Shown here: piece after piece, positions 14,701-29,700 of the stretch
Layout of the letters: each line of letters opens with the position of its first letter
Numbering within the stretch: position 1 is the first letter of the stretch
Assembly: GCA_950097015.1 (NCBI GenBank)
Contig: CATNEN010000024.1
Span: 3,582,501 to 3,646,500 of the forward strand
From: Macrostomum hystrix
Lineage: Eukaryota > Platyhelminthes > Macrostomidae
Reading direction: 5' to 3'
DNA: 64,000 nucleotides
Program-made: the position numbers and the translations under genes
Notes under the pieces: generated by a model
What the model was told of the DNA's origin: nothing
The model's input: only the letters and a program-made list of their open reading frames with translations
The model's database searches: none

Positions 14701-17700
14701 GCAATCTAGACTGTTGCTAATGATGTACATCTGATAGATTACAATTGGTGCAATCTAGACTGTTGCTAATGATGTACATCTGATAGATTACAAGTGGTGC
14801 AATCTAGACTGTTGCTAATGATGTACATCTGATAGATTACAATTGGTGCAATCAAGACTGTTGCTAATGATGTACATCTGATAGATTACAATTTGTGCAA
14901 TCTAGACTGTTGCTAATGATGTACATCTGATAGATTAAAATTTGTGCAATCTAGACTGTTGGTAATGATGTACATCTGATAGATTACAATTTGTGCAATC
15001 TAGACTGTTGCTAATGATGTACATCTGATAGATTAAAATTTGTGCAATCTAGACTGTTGGTAATGATGTACATCTGATAGATTACAATTGGTGCAATCTA
15101 GACTGTTGCTAATGATGTACATCTGATAGATTGCGAAAGGGATTGTTGCTAATGATGTACATCTGATAGATTACAAGTGGTGCAATTTAGACTGTTGCTA
15201 ATGATGTACATCTGATAGATTACAATTGGTGCAATCTAGACTGTTGCTAATGATGTACATCTGATAGATTACAATTGGTGCAATCTAGACTGTTGCTAAT
15301 GATGTACATCTGATAGATTGCGAAAGGGATTGCTGCTAATGATGTACATCTGATAGATTACAACTGGACTATTAGAAGTGGACTGTTGCTAATGATGTAC
15401 ATCTGATAGATTACAAGTGGTGCAATCTAGACTGTTGCTAATGATGTACATCTGATAGATTACAATTGGTGCAATCTAGACTGTTGCTAATGATGTACAT
15501 CTGATAGATTACAATTGGTGCAATCTAGACTGTTGCTAATGATGTACATCTGATAGATTACAAGTGGTGCAATCTAGACTGTTGCTAATGATGTACATCT
15601 GATAGATTACAATTGGTGCAATCAAGACTGTTGCTAATGATGTACATCTGATAGATTACAATTGGTGCAATCTAGACTGTTGCTAATGATGTACATCTGA
15701 TAGATTGCGAAAGGGATTGTTGCTAATGATGTACATCTGATAGATTACAATTGGTGCAATCTAGACTGTTGCTAATGATGTACATCTGATAGATTACAAT
15801 TCAATTGGTGCAATCTAGACTGTTGCTAATGATGTACATCTGATAGATTACAATTTGTGCAATCTAGACTGTTGCTAATGATGTACATCTGATAGATTAA
15901 AATTTGTGCAATCTAGACTGTTGGTAATGATGTACATCTGATAGATTACAATTTGTGCAATCTAGACTGTTGCTAATGATGTACATCTGATAGATTAAAA
16001 TTTGTGCAATCTAGACTGTTGGTAATGATGTACATCTGATAGATTACAATTTGTGCAATCTAGACTGTTGCTAATGATGTACATCTGATAGATTAAAATT
16101 TGTGCAATCTAGACTGTTGGTAATGATGTACATCTGATAGATTACAATTGGTGCAATCTAGACTGTTGCTAATGATGTACATCTGATAGATTGCGAAAGG
16201 GATTGTTGCTAATGATGTACATCTGATAGATTACAAGTGGTGCAATTTAGACTGTTGCTAATGATGTACATCTGATAGATTACAATTGGTGCAATCTAGA
16301 CTGTTGCTAATGATGTACATCTGATAGATTACAATTGGTGCAATCTAGACTGTTGCTAATGATGTACATCTGATAGATTGCGAAAGGGATTGCTGCTAAT
16401 GATGTACATCTGATAGATTACAACTGGACTATTAGAAGTGGACTGTTGCTAATGATGTACATCTGATAGATTACAAGTGGTGCAATCTAGACTGTTGCTA
16501 ATGATGTACATCTGATAGATTACAATTGGTGCAATCTAGACTGTTGCTAATGATGTACATCTGATAGATTACAATTGGTGCAATCTAGACTGTTGCTAAT
16601 GATGTACATCTGATAGATTACAAGTGGTGCAATCTAGACTGTTGCTAATGATGTACATCTGATAGATTACAATTGGTGCAATCAAGACTGTTGCTAATGA
16701 TGTACATCTGATAGATTACAATTGGTGCAATCTAGACTGTTGCTAATGATGTACATCTGATAGATTGCGAAAGGGATTGTTGCTAATGATGTACATCTGA
16801 TAGATTACAATTGGTGCAATCTAGACTGTTGCTAATGATGTACATCTGATAGATTACAATTCAATTGGTGCAATCTAGACTGTTGCTAATGATGTACATC
16901 TGATAGATTACAATTTGTGCAATCTAGACTGTTGCTAATGATGTACATCTGATAGATTAAAATTTGTGCAATCTAGACTGTTGGTAATGATGTACATCTG
17001 ATAGATTACAATTTGTGCAATCTAGACTGTTGCTAATGATGTACATCTGATAGATTAAAATTTGTGCAATCTAGACTGTTGGTAATGATGTACATCTGAT
17101 AGATTACAATTGGTGCAATCTAGACTGTTGCTAATGATGTACATCTGATAGATTGCGAAAGGGATTGCTGCTAATGATGTACATCTGATAGATTACAATT
17201 GGTGCAATCTAGACTGTTGCTAATGATGTACATCTGATAGATTACAATTGGTGCAATCTAGACTGTTGCTAATGATGTACATCTGATAGATTGCGAAAGG
17301 GATTGTTGCTAATGATGTACATCTGATAGATTACAAGTGGTGCAATTTAGACTGTTGCTAATGATGTACATCTGATAGATTACAACAACCGCTAAAACTA
17401 TTTTTAACTGCCTTATTGATAATTTTAGGCAATACATTGATGCTTTCGCGTAGACACAGTGTCAACTTTGCTCTAATATCAATATGTGCTCAGGATTTGG
17501 AAATTCACCACCCTGAATAATTAATAAACTTGTCTAAAGACTTTATCCGAAAATTGTTGTCCGTGTAGGCAAACTGACAAGACCCAAAAGTACAAAACAG
17601 CATTGGCTCAATAGGACAGTCTCGCAGTTGGACTGAAAATGGACATGAGTTGAGAACAAGAGTGCTCAAAGTCAAAGTGAGTGCCAGTCAGTGAGTTTAC

Positions 17701-20700
17701 TTCCGCAGTAGCAGCCGACCCCCATTTACACATTCTTTACACCTGAGCGACTCTGCTTCGCTAAATTGTAAGCCGCTTTTAAATTATTGCAGACGACAGT
17801 GGGTGGAAAGATTTTAAGAGTCATTACAACTCATTGCTAGCATGCTCAGTAACACCTGCAAATTGGCCATCGAACGTCCTGGGATCGAATTCACTCCGAG
17901 CACACCTTGATTTTTTGCTGAATCATTTAAAATCTGGGTGAGCTGAAGCACTAGGGAAAACTAGTTTCTTACTCAAGGAATTGCTCACGATTCTCTAGAT
18001 AATTAAGTCCGGTGCTCAAAAAATTGGCTACAATATCCCAATGTGTATTACGTGTTTAAGATCTTAGAAAATTTCAAATAGCTCAACTGCTTCCCTCTTC
18101 ACTATTGTGAGAGGGGGTGGTAGCCAAGTGGTTAGAGCGTCGGACTCACAAATTGAAGGTCGGGGGTTCGATTCTCGACTTCACTGTGTCCTATAGCGAG
18201 ACTCTTAACTCTTGATTAACATTAAATCTAAGTGGGTACCAGCATCAGCTGGTGTAATTGGGGGGTGGGTGTGGCGTACCCCCAGTCCATGGACTGAACA
18301 GCCCTTACACAGCCTTCAGATGCGCCCCCTGATAGCTGCGGCTGTGATATGGGCTGAAAATTTGTTGATCGAACAACAAGTAGAAACGGAGATAGTAATA
18401 ACTAGCAATCATTCATTATTTAAACAAATTACAGCCCCGCCTAATACAGGAAATTGCTAGTCGGTCATACTTTGTAAAGAGCCAATCCAGTAGCCGAATT
18501 TGATCAACTGGGGTAGGCTGGACTAGGCCAAATAAGGGGACAGGGGACAGAGGACTCAAGTGCATCTTCCAATTAGGCTTAACGATGCTGCGCTGAGCTA
18601 GCAGGCATAATCTTTTGGTCGGTCACAATCTCAGAGGGCACAAGCTTTCACGGCTGGTTAAAGCAAAGAACATCGTATTTTTTAGCGAAAAGGTATGTCC
18701 GTACCTGCTGCATTAGTAAAATCACTGAGACTTTCAATAATTAATCAAAAAAATATCCCCTTTAAGGGATCCGAACTTTGGTTTTGGAGGCCTAGGGGAC
18801 GTTCTCTTGCACCAGAGTCCCGAGTTCGATTCCGCGCGTTTGGCTTTAAGACCACTGGGATATTTCAAATACCCACTGCCTACTTCACGAAAGCTCCCAA
18901 ACCGAATGACCGATTTTCGTGAAACTCCACCATATGGATCAACATTTTTCGCCCTTAACGCCGATGTTTTATGATTGTGGATGTTCTCTTGTAGGATAAT
19001 GCAGAAATTTGAGCCCGTGTTCTGAATACTGATAATACTGATACCCGTTATCCAAGGACACAAATCACTTCCTTCCGGTCCTTTCGATCAGAAGTCCAAT
19101 GTTGCAAAAGCAAGGGAAGCAAGCTACTAGGGTTTCTCTCTAATTCTGGAATATAATAAAAAACCTACACAGCAAACAGAAACAATTCTGCAACAAGGGC
19201 GAAAAAAATTGTGAAAACTCGCGCAGACAGAGTGATCTCTACAAAATTACTGCCTAATTAACGAGTGAAAGACTGAAACATGGCAGACAGAGGCCCACTG
19301 GACAGGTGGGAACCAACGAAACAATTATTAGCAACCTTCCTCTTGCTTGGAGGCCAAACGCAGACACACACACACCCTGGCCATTCCATTCGAATCGAAC
19401 ATGAAGCTGTCCGGACGATGGAAGCTTCAACTGACGCCTTGAAGCCGGCCCTACAAACTAAACCATCTCCCCATCCGGCTCTCTGTGCGCGTGCCTTGTA
19501 TTAATTAATGCAAAGCTTTGGCTAATCTCAGTTAGATATCGCATATGCATCTATCTGGTAGTGGGTAACACTGCGACTGCAGTTGGCAGCTGGGCTAGGA
19601 GGGTGTTGCTGAGGCTGGGGCAGGACCAACGGACTTTTAAAGTGAAACTATCAGTACTATTCATGCCGTTGTACTAAATGGCGCCTGACCATTGCGCACT
19701 AGTTCTGTGTATCCTCAAATACGTTTTTTGCACTCAGTTCTGTTCTGACAGTAAAGACACAAGACAGCAGACAGTTCTGACAGTAGAGACACAAGACAGC
19801 AGACAGTTCTGACAGTAGAGACACAAGACAGCAGTCAGTTCTGACAGTAAAGACACAAGACAGCAGACAGTTCTGACAGTAGAGACACAAGACAGCAGTC
19901 AGTTCTGACAGTAAAGACACAAGACAGCAGTCAGTTCTGACAGTAAAGACACAAGACAGCAGTCAGTTCTGACAGTAAAGACACAAGACAGCAGTCAGTT
20001 CTAACAGTAAAGACACAAGACAGCAGTCAGTTCTGACAGTAAAGATACAAGACCGCAGTCAGTTCTGACAGTAAAGACACAAGACAGCAGTCAGTTCTAA
20101 CAGTAAAGACACAAGACAGCAGTCAGTTCTAACAGTAAAGACACAAGACAGCAGTCAGTTCTAACAGTAAAGACACAAGACCGCAGTCAGTTCTCACAGT
20201 AAAGACACAAGACAGCAGTCAGTTCTAACAGTAAAGACACAAGACAGCAGTCAGTTCTAACAGTAAAGACACAAGACGTAGTCAGTTCTGACAGTAAAGA
20301 CACAAGACCGCAGTCAGTTCTAACAGTAAAGACACAAGACAGCAGTCAGTTCTGACAGTAGAGACACAAGACTGCAGCCAGTTCGGACGGTAGAGACAAG
20401 CGCTCAGACAGTTCTGATGATTGAGACACAAGGCCGCAGACAGTTCTGATGATTGAGACACAAGGCCGCAGACAGTTCTGATGATTGAGACACAAGGCCG
20501 CAGACAGTTCTGATGATTGAGACACAAGTGCTCAGAGTCTAAAGTTCTAAGAGTCTAAAAGCATCTAAACTCCAAGCTGTGTTGATGTCAGCCTTTGTCA
20601 CGGCGCACACATGCATAGAAATCTCAGTTATACTCTCTCAACTGAAGCTCAACTCAAAGCTTTTCAATAACAATCCAACCAGATTATTCATGTCAAAATC

Positions 20701-23700
20701 CCAGAACTAACCTTCCTGTTCCAACTTTCCTGCACCCAGCTTGGCGCCGTGGATGGATAAATTGTTGGCGGCACCGACTTAAAAAAACACCTGGTGACCC
20801 GCAGTAGCAGCGGTGTGTAGCTTATACACAGTTAAGCCGGCAGTCCCTCTATCAGGTTAAGTGGAGGCATCTAGGAAGGAATCCGACCCTCACCCTCAGC
20901 ATGATCAATGGCCTACAATTGCTACAAGTGCAATATAGGAGCGACATAAATCAAAGCGGCTTCGGGTTCAGGCTGAAGCTAATGCCCTAACCAATATCCA
21001 GTTGCGAACCTCTTTATTTAAGTAGAATTTTTCGTGGAAAATTTTTCTGTGTGTTTTTAGCCGAAAAAGTGCGCATGTAGTCTGAAATTGATTATGAAAA
21101 TTTCATGAGTCCCGATTCACAGAATATCCCGATTCACAGAATCCTGATTCACAGAATCCCGATTCACGGAATCCCGATTCACAGATTCCCGATTCACAGA
21201 ATCCCGATTCACAGAATCCCGATTCACAGAATCCCGATTCACAGAATCCCGATTCACAGAATCCCGATTCACAGAATCCCGATTCACAGAATCCCGATTC
21301 ACAGAATCCCGATTCACAGAATCCCGATTCACAGAATCCCGATTCACAGAATCCCGATTCACAGAATCCCGATTCACAGAATCCCGATTCACAGAATATC
21401 CCGATTCACAGAATCCCGATTCACAGAATCCCGATTCACAGAATCCCGATTCACAGAATCCCGATTCACAGAATCCCGATTCACAGAATCCCGATTCACA
21501 GAATCCCGATTCACAGAATCCCGATTCACGGAATCCCGATTCACAGAATCCCGATTCACAGAATCCCGATTCACAGAATCCCGATTCACAGAATCCCGAT
21601 TCACAGAATCCCGATTCACAGAATCCCGATTCACAGAATCCCGATTCACAGAATCCCGATTCACAGAATCCCGATTCACAGAATCCCGATTCACAGAATC
21701 CCGATTCACAGAATCCCGATTCACAGAATCCCGATTCACAGAATCCCGATTCACAGAATCCCGATTCACAGAATCCCGATTCAGAGAATCCCGATTCACA
21801 GAAAATGTTGAATTTTCTCGGAAATGGATTTTTCGAAGATACTGCAGATTGAAAACAAATTCGGAAAACAGGAAAAACGACATTCGTATTGCTCAAATTA
21901 ATCCCTGTCAAGCAATTAAAAATGGTTGTTAAGAAAACCTGGCTAGCTCTCCATTATTAAGCCTCTCAAAAACGTTTCTTAACTGCACAATGAGACAGAC
22001 AGACAGCAGCTGAATTTAGATTCTGTAGCCTGTTGCTATGATAGGAGCTCAAGGACCGCGAGTGGGAAGTCTGGCCGATTGCACTTTCCTAATCCCAGGT
22101 TAATCCAGCAGGCGCTGCTTGGCCCTAGTGCCGTTAAGTTGCGAGTCTCTCATCTCATCCTTGAACCAGGCGAGCGCGGCTAATGACATTTATGCATGAC
22201 AACTAAGCGGCGGCTAAAATCCTATATTTGCCTTCGCCACACGCCAACTAGACAGAAGGCCCGCGCTGGCTCGATTCTTATTAACTGCATGGGATTCGCG
22301 ACCTACTCACTTTAATTCCCAACGGGCCTTGGCGGCGGGCTTAGAAGGGATAGAAGGGATCAGTTGAGGATCTGTTGAAATTGGAGCACGAGTCCGCATT
22401 CTCTCTATTGCAGTGCTGTCTGAAGGTCCTCATCAAGAATTTCAAAGCAGCAATGCGATGACACCTGGCGAAAGCACTCCACTTTTTCTGCGCCCCAGGA
22501 GGCCATTCTCATATTTTTCCAGAATAAATTATTTCTATTTATAAACCATTTTCATGGTTATAATTAGAAGCACACAAATTAATTAGGAATAATAAAGTAA
22601 TAAATCCAATAATAGTTTATAGACAACAAACAACTAATGAGTCCTATACTTATAGATCAAGAAAATGAAAAAATAATTCGTCTTACTGGGGTTTCCCGCA
22701 TTAAAAATATAACAAAACTGAGCCTCAAACGAGTTTTGCCACAGTAGTTTCTAAAAATAGTAATAAACAAAACCTCAAACGGGGTTTCTAAATTGTTTTC
22801 TAGAAATAGTAATATAGTAACAGCTAAAACTCAAAGGGTTTTCCCAAAGCAGTTTCTAAAAATTTTATAAGCTACTAAGCTGCAAAGGGGTTCCCAAAAC
22901 ACATTCTAAAAATAGTAACAGCAAAGCTTCAAAGGGGTTTCCCAAACCAGATTCTAAAATAATAACAACAAAGCTTCAATGGGATTTCCCAACCCAGTTT
23001 CTAAAAAAGTAACAGCTTTGACTCAAAGGGGTTTTCAAAACCTGTTTCTAAAAATAGGAGCAACTGAACTATTCCTAGGCCAAAATTTTATGATAGCTTC
23101 TTGACAAAGTTGAGCGCTTTCTACTTCGTAAGGTATGATAGATGAACTATAATTTTTTTAACACTTGCAGAACCTCATGCCAAATCAGAAATTACAAATC
23201 AGGGAAATAGAAATCCTACAATGAACGTTTCAGATTCGCGAAAAAAAACATTGACTAATCAATGTGATCTAGCTCCAATGCTTTTAACAGATTTTGTTAA
23301 GAAAAAAACATGGATACCAATGGATCACGCCTTGGTCGAATATTCGATGCTTTAAAATAATAAAATCTCCAGGTCACAGACTGGGTGGATTGTGATGACG
23401 GAGAGAGTGGGAGAGAGAGCTATCGAGGCCTGGAATAGGTCGAAATCCTAACAACGGCACAGCAGAAGATAAGCTTCCACAGAAGGTAACAAAAATGCCA
23501 AATCACGCACAGCTTTGATCCGCTCGAACAGATCTTAACGGTTGTGAATTCGAATGATAAGAAGCACACGCGGCCTTTTACGGAAACTGGGATTCTATGG
23601 ATTACGGATTATTTCCCGGGCCGGCTGACTCAAAGCAATAAAAAGGAAACTACTGACTAACTGATAATGAACTAGAAGGCCGGCTTTTGATTAAACATTA

Positions 23701-26700
23701 AATATTTCTTACTTCCATGTAGTGCGTGAAGATATGCCTGTGTTGACAAAAATATAATCGGAAATTCTTATAAACCCAGTTAGATCTTTGGATTTATAGT
23801 GTGTGTTATTTGGAACTCGTATGGATTACTTTGAATTAAGGTGGATTCCCGGGATTTCATAAAAGTTATTGGGATTTCAAAGGATTTTCTTGTCATTTGG
23901 AAAGGATTCATGGGATAAACATCCTGCGAAACGTTTTTTGTGAATCGATTTCACTACCATTATTGGTATTTCAAAAGGATTTTTACGACTTCATAACAAC
24001 TTTTGTAACTTCACAATGACTCTTTGGGGTTTCACAAAGATTATTTGGGGTTTCACAAAGACTCTTTGGGGTTTCACAAAGACTCTTTGGGGTTTCACAA
24101 AGACTCTTTGGGGTTTCACAAAGATTATTTGGGGTTTCACAAAGACTCTTTGGGGTTTCACAAAGACTTTTTGGGGTCTCACAAAGACTTTTTGGGGTTT
24201 CACAAAGACTCTTTGGGGTTTCACAAAGATTATTTGGGGTTTCACAAAGACTTTTTGGGATTTCACAAAGACTCATCGGGGTTTCACAAAGACTCATCGG
24301 GATTTCACTAATATTTTTGGGGTTTCAAAAGGACTCGTTGAGGTTTCGAAAGGTTTTTTGGGGTCCACAATGATTTTTCGGGGTTTCATGATGATTCTTG
24401 GGAATTTTTTAAAGGTTTGGTGGGGTTTCACAAGGACTTTTTGTATGCTTAAGAATTAGTCAGATATGAAAAGGACATCCACAGTTGATTAAAGTTTTTA
24501 GGAAAGAAAGTCAATCAGTATTCTTAACGTAGTCACCGTGTAAGCTCCTATCGAAAAGTACATGACCGATGCGGTACATCCAAATAGGCTGCCGTTAGAT
24601 ACTATTCTGGTAAGTTTTTTGTTTATAAAGTTATCATAATCATGTGATTCTGTACAATGCTGCATGCCAGACTGAGACTCGAAGATTCGGCAGCGATGGC
24701 TTTGGTAGCGGAATTGATACTGACTGTCAGAACTATTCCCGTTGCCATCAGAAATCAAGGCTAACTGTCTGACAAATCTTGCAATCTAAACTTGGACCCT
24801 TCTAGTCTAGCAGATCCTTTAAGACAGAGCTAGTTTATGTTTAAACATTTGATTGTACAAGGGAACTTTAAGCCTTTGCGGCTACAGCTGCGGACTTCTG
24901 ACTGGAAGGTCAGGAGTTCGAATCCCAGTTCAATGGATAAAAACTTGTGTCTCGGAGCAAAAAAGTTATAATTCCGGTAGTGCTTGTACTAGATGGGATT
25001 GTAAACAAAACTTAATCTGTTTGTACTTTAATTTGTTCACTGTAACGCACTTTTGGGACGTCATAAATGGTTGCGGCAACCACTATTGTGATGACGCGTT
25101 ACTGCATTCAGTACAATTTTTCAAAAATTTGTGTACGGTATCATCGCAATGGACAGAATTGCCTCCTGGCTGGCTGTGGGTCGACTGTCACCAAATGTTG
25201 CGGCCAGTGCCCCACAGCCCTCCTGCAAATATAATTTAAAATATGAATATTGTGACGAATTCTCTTCGTTCGAATGAGAAATCTGACAATAAACCGGCTA
25301 ACAAGCGGGTTTGAACGCTGTCCTTTGCCTAATCCCCAGCCACCTGCCTTCCCCACCTCTGATACGCTCGCATACCTGACTCATTTTGTTCACACGCGAG
25401 AGCTAAAGAGAGATAGAGAGGGGGGAGAGTAGAGCGGGATGGGACAGGTCTCCGCAGGCGATCAAGTTGCTCCCACAGCGAGCTTGAATGACCAACTAAT
25501 CAATCAGTGAAGGCCGTCGAACTAAATCGCGCCACCTCATTATTTTGCTTCCTCCTCCGCCAAGGTATGAAGAAAGTGAGAAAGGCAGTGAGAAGGGGGG
25601 ACAGAGGGATGTGATTAATTCTGTCATTGCCGAGGCCGAGGGGGGTGAGCCCCGCTCAGCTCAGCTTTCGCCACGGTCGCCATAAAAATGGTTTACCAGG
25701 TGGAACAAACATAAAACGATAGAAAACTACAGACGGAACCAAGACCTAATTACAGGTGACAGTGAGCTGCGGATATTGGCGTTAATTATTTACTTTCGAC
25801 CTCAGCTACGTTTTTGTAGCAAACTACTCATGTTGCCCGCTTACGAGCTCATTTATGGTAGCTAAATCTAGCTAAAGTCTCAAATCGTTCATCTGGCCAA
25901 TCAGAAGTACTTACTTGCCTCTTAACTGAATACAACCGTCTAAATTTAACCCAACCAGGTCGAAACTAATTAGATGAGTTCCTGTGCCGATAGTACCTTT
26001 AGTTCCTGCTGCGATTCTGTCTATGAATCCTGCTGCGATTCTGTCTATGAATATTATTGCGATTCTGACCATATGAATCTTGCTGCGATTCTGTCTATGA
26101 GTCTTGCTGCGATTCTGTCTATGAATCTTGCTGCGATTCTGTCTATGAATTCTGCTGCGTTTCTGTCGATGAAGCTTGCTGCGATTCTGTCTATGAATCT
26201 TGCTGCGATTCTGTCTATGAGTCTTGCTGCGATTCTGTCTATGAATTCTGCTGCGTTTCTGTCGATGAAGCTTGCTGCGATTCTGTCTATGAATCCTGCT
26301 GCGATTCTGTCTATGAATCCTGCTGCGATTGTGTCTATGAGTCTTGCTGCGATTCTGTTCACAAGCACAAATGCGCACACAAATATGCGGCTGTGAGAGT
26401 GGAGTGCTCATAATACCAAAATTCACTTAGCAACTGGCAGCATTGGCCTACGCCGCTCCATCGTCATACCAATCTCGCCTCATCTCTGCATCGCTAGCAG
26501 CTCGGACAACTGGGGACCACAGTCTAGTTCCTGCCGCGGTGCAGGAATGATTGAATTTTGTCCTGAGTAACCTGCTCCAAGCCTGTCATGCACTCACACA
26601 CACCCACCCCATCCCCCCCGAGCCACTGCCGCCAAGAGGTGGCCAAATTTTTTACTAGCATAACCTGATTATGCTGTCGCTGGCCAGGTTCCTTCATAGG

Positions 26701-29700
26701 CTGCTTCGGTCGCGTGAGCTCAAACTAAATGTTCATAGCACAAATGAACAACTTTCCTTCCTTGACTATAGAATTGATTGAGTATTTTATAAAAATTTAA
26801 GCAAATACTGTAGGCACCCAATGCCTAACGTGGGTCTGTTAGATTCAAGTCTGTGATTGAATGGGGCCTAGTTGTAACTGCAGCTGACATTCCCATTTTG
26901 AGAATGCTTCTCTAGTCGGTGTTTTTAGTTAAATTGCCGTTCAATCGGGGCTGCACTAACAGAGACCCCTCTCACAGATACAGCACGGGCCACTACAGAG
27001 AGGGAGAGCGCGCCGCATGAAAACGGGGTAGAAACGTTTTTCAATCCCAATATTAAATGCACATCGCCTATAAATCCTATTCCGCTTTTGCTCCTACTAT
27101 ATACAATGATGCGTACGCAGGCTAAGTCTGAGTGAGTATACTCAGTCAGGCGTCAACAGTCAACCGTGCTTAGCCAGCGAGTGCATAGCCCATACTCGTA
27201 TTTGGATCACTTTATGAATTTTGCATCACGACCTGTCGGCAACCAATACCGGCTGGTAGGAAATGACCCAAAAGTGATAAAAAAACTGCGGGCTTATGTA
27301 TTGGAGAGAAGCATTGGACCTTTGTAGACTGTGTACAGCTGTTCAGTCCGTGGACTGGGAGATGCCGCTGCACACACAAAACATTTCTACCCCAGCTAAT
27401 ACTGGCACCCATGGGTGAACTCAAACACTCAGGAACTACGTGACTTGCTCAAGGCGTTGCTTAAGTACATTTAAATATCTGTATAATTACACCAGTTCTA
27501 CTTACCGGCAACTGTGCATCCGGTGCAAATTGGTCAAGCCACTGGGCTTCTGCTGGTTAACTGGCTGTTCGCCCATTTTTCGTCTGCGGCACTTTTTTTT
27601 ATAACAATGCGCTCTTGACGGAACAAGGAGAAAAAGTCTTGTTTTACTGTAAACAGTGTTTAACGCCTTGTGGGCCTTTAGTTAAGACGGTAGATACCTG
27701 CATTCCGAAATACTTATTGTATGCACCTTTAAATTTGATTGCTGAATGCAAAATCTCCTGCCTCTATTATTATTATAATAAAGAACAGCTGTAACTGGCT
27801 TTCACCATCAATTGCTGATGCTGCTGCTGCTGCTGCTGCTGCTGGTGAATGGTTCAGGGCGGGCCAATAGCGGCGAGTATGTCTTGTTTGCCGTAGGCCA
27901 CACGCGAAGCAGCTCTTAACTCTCTATTTATAAAAGAGTTCGCCAGAAGCCCGGATTGGGATCACAAGTCTGCCCGCGGCCCAATCAGAGAGGGCAGGCA
28001 GACAGTGTCAGCGTTGTTCAATATCCCAGAAGGTTCAAAAGCTTCTAGATAATTCTGGGCTTCGTAAATCTTCCGCATCACTGCAAGTAGCATGAGGCGC
28101 TCACGACCATTAAAAAGTCATCCAATGTGATTATCTTAAATAGAGGTTGTAGCCAATTGTTTACAGTAATAATAATAATAATTGCAGGAGGGCTGCGGGC
28201 AAAGACGCATCATTTAGTGACACAAGACAATTCTAGTTCCAGGCTATTCTACCTTTTTCGCTGACTCCTGAACACACACTCACACAGCTACTGTAACCAG
28301 GCGCACGTTCACACGGCGGTGTACATCTGTCCTGACTTTCGCATCGTCAACAATTGTACAACTGTGCCTTGGAGGTTGGCCCTCAAGGGCGTAAATTGCA
28401 CGACAAGCCCCCAAGCCTTCTCTCCGCGGCTGTGCCCCTAATGAATGTGGCCTCGCCGCGGAATCGAGCTCAGGGACCTTGGTGCGAGAGGCAAACGCGT
28501 TAACCGCTCTGCCACTCACCCTCATTTTAAAAATCAATAGAAAATTGTACAAGAAAGCGATCATCTTTCAAATATAATACTAATATAATCACCAATCTTA
28601 TGACCAGAATACACGCGAAAACCCAATTTGACATAGAAAAGTGACGAATAGGGGTAAAAAATGTTTCCAATGAAATCTTGTTACTGCAGCAGCAGTAGCA
28701 GCAGCGCAATTTGGTTGCCAAGCGCGCAAATCCCATTGCGTGCACAAGTGCAGGCAGTCAAATTATATAGCGAATAGCGGCTGGAGGTTTTGGCTGCAAT
28801 CAATCAAGCCAGAGCAGCTTAGGAGGGCCACATAGCTGCCTGGTCCCTGTCCTGAAAGCTTTATTCAATTTCGGAAAATTTGCAACACTGTCATCTTTGT
28901 ATACTGCTTGAAGATTTTGTTCTCAGAAATAAATTTCGGTCCAGCCTAAGAAATGAGACAGACATTGCAAGAGGACACTTGGCAGACTGGTTGGCAGTAG
29001 TTCTCTACAATACTGGCCTCTTAAAATAATGTTATTACAAAAGCGCTGTGGTCACTTCTTAAAGATGTAGCGACCCGCAGCAAGCGACAAGGCAGATCAG
29101 TGCGAGATGATTGTAAATCAACAAATTAAAATCACATCAAAGAACCTGGATGTCACGAAGCAAAGCTTAACAGAGCTGTCCTTTAACTAGTGGTTTTGAA
29201 GTATTACAAATTAGCCCCTGTTACTAACTATGTAATCTCTTTATCGTCGTATCTTTCAGACGACGCTAAAATGGCTCGGTAGGGAGACACTTGAGTCTAA
29301 TTAGTGAAGCATTTGAGCCGTTAGAGAAGCGTCTGAGTAAATAGAGAAGCGTTTGAGTCGTTTGAGAAGCGTTTAAGTCGTTAGAGAAGCGTTTGAGTCG
29401 TTTGAGAAGCGTTTGAGCCGTTAGAGAAGCATCTGAATAAATAGAGAAGCGTTTGAGTCGTTTGAGAAGCGTTTGAGTAGTTAGAGAAGCGTTTGAGTTG
29501 TTAAAGAAGCGTCTTAGTCGTTAGATAAGCATTTGAATAAGTTAGAGAATGCATTTGAGTCGTTAGAGAAGCGTTTGAGTCGTTTGAGATGCATTTGAGT
29601 CGTTAGATAAGCGTTTGAATCGTTTGAGATGCATTTGAGTCGTTAGAGAAGCGTCTGAGTAAATAGAGAAGCGTTAGAGTTGTTAAAGAAGCGTCTTAGT

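Noticed and set aside
18112..18185. Free-standing tRNA gene
   Set aside because: A- and B-box-like sequences are present but continue into the SINE-A body shared by other copies; no good cloverleaf was found.
21105..21932. Open frames of up to 275 codons on both strands
   Set aside because: They result from a 15-bp unit that is a multiple of three and lacks stops in several frames.
25140..25356. Open frames on both strands as exons
   Set aside because: The sequence is the 3' part of SINE-B plus unique flank.
28280..28564. 94-codon minus-strand frame
   Set aside because: It is a translation of the SINE-B copy; the same peptide phrases appear at every SINE-B.
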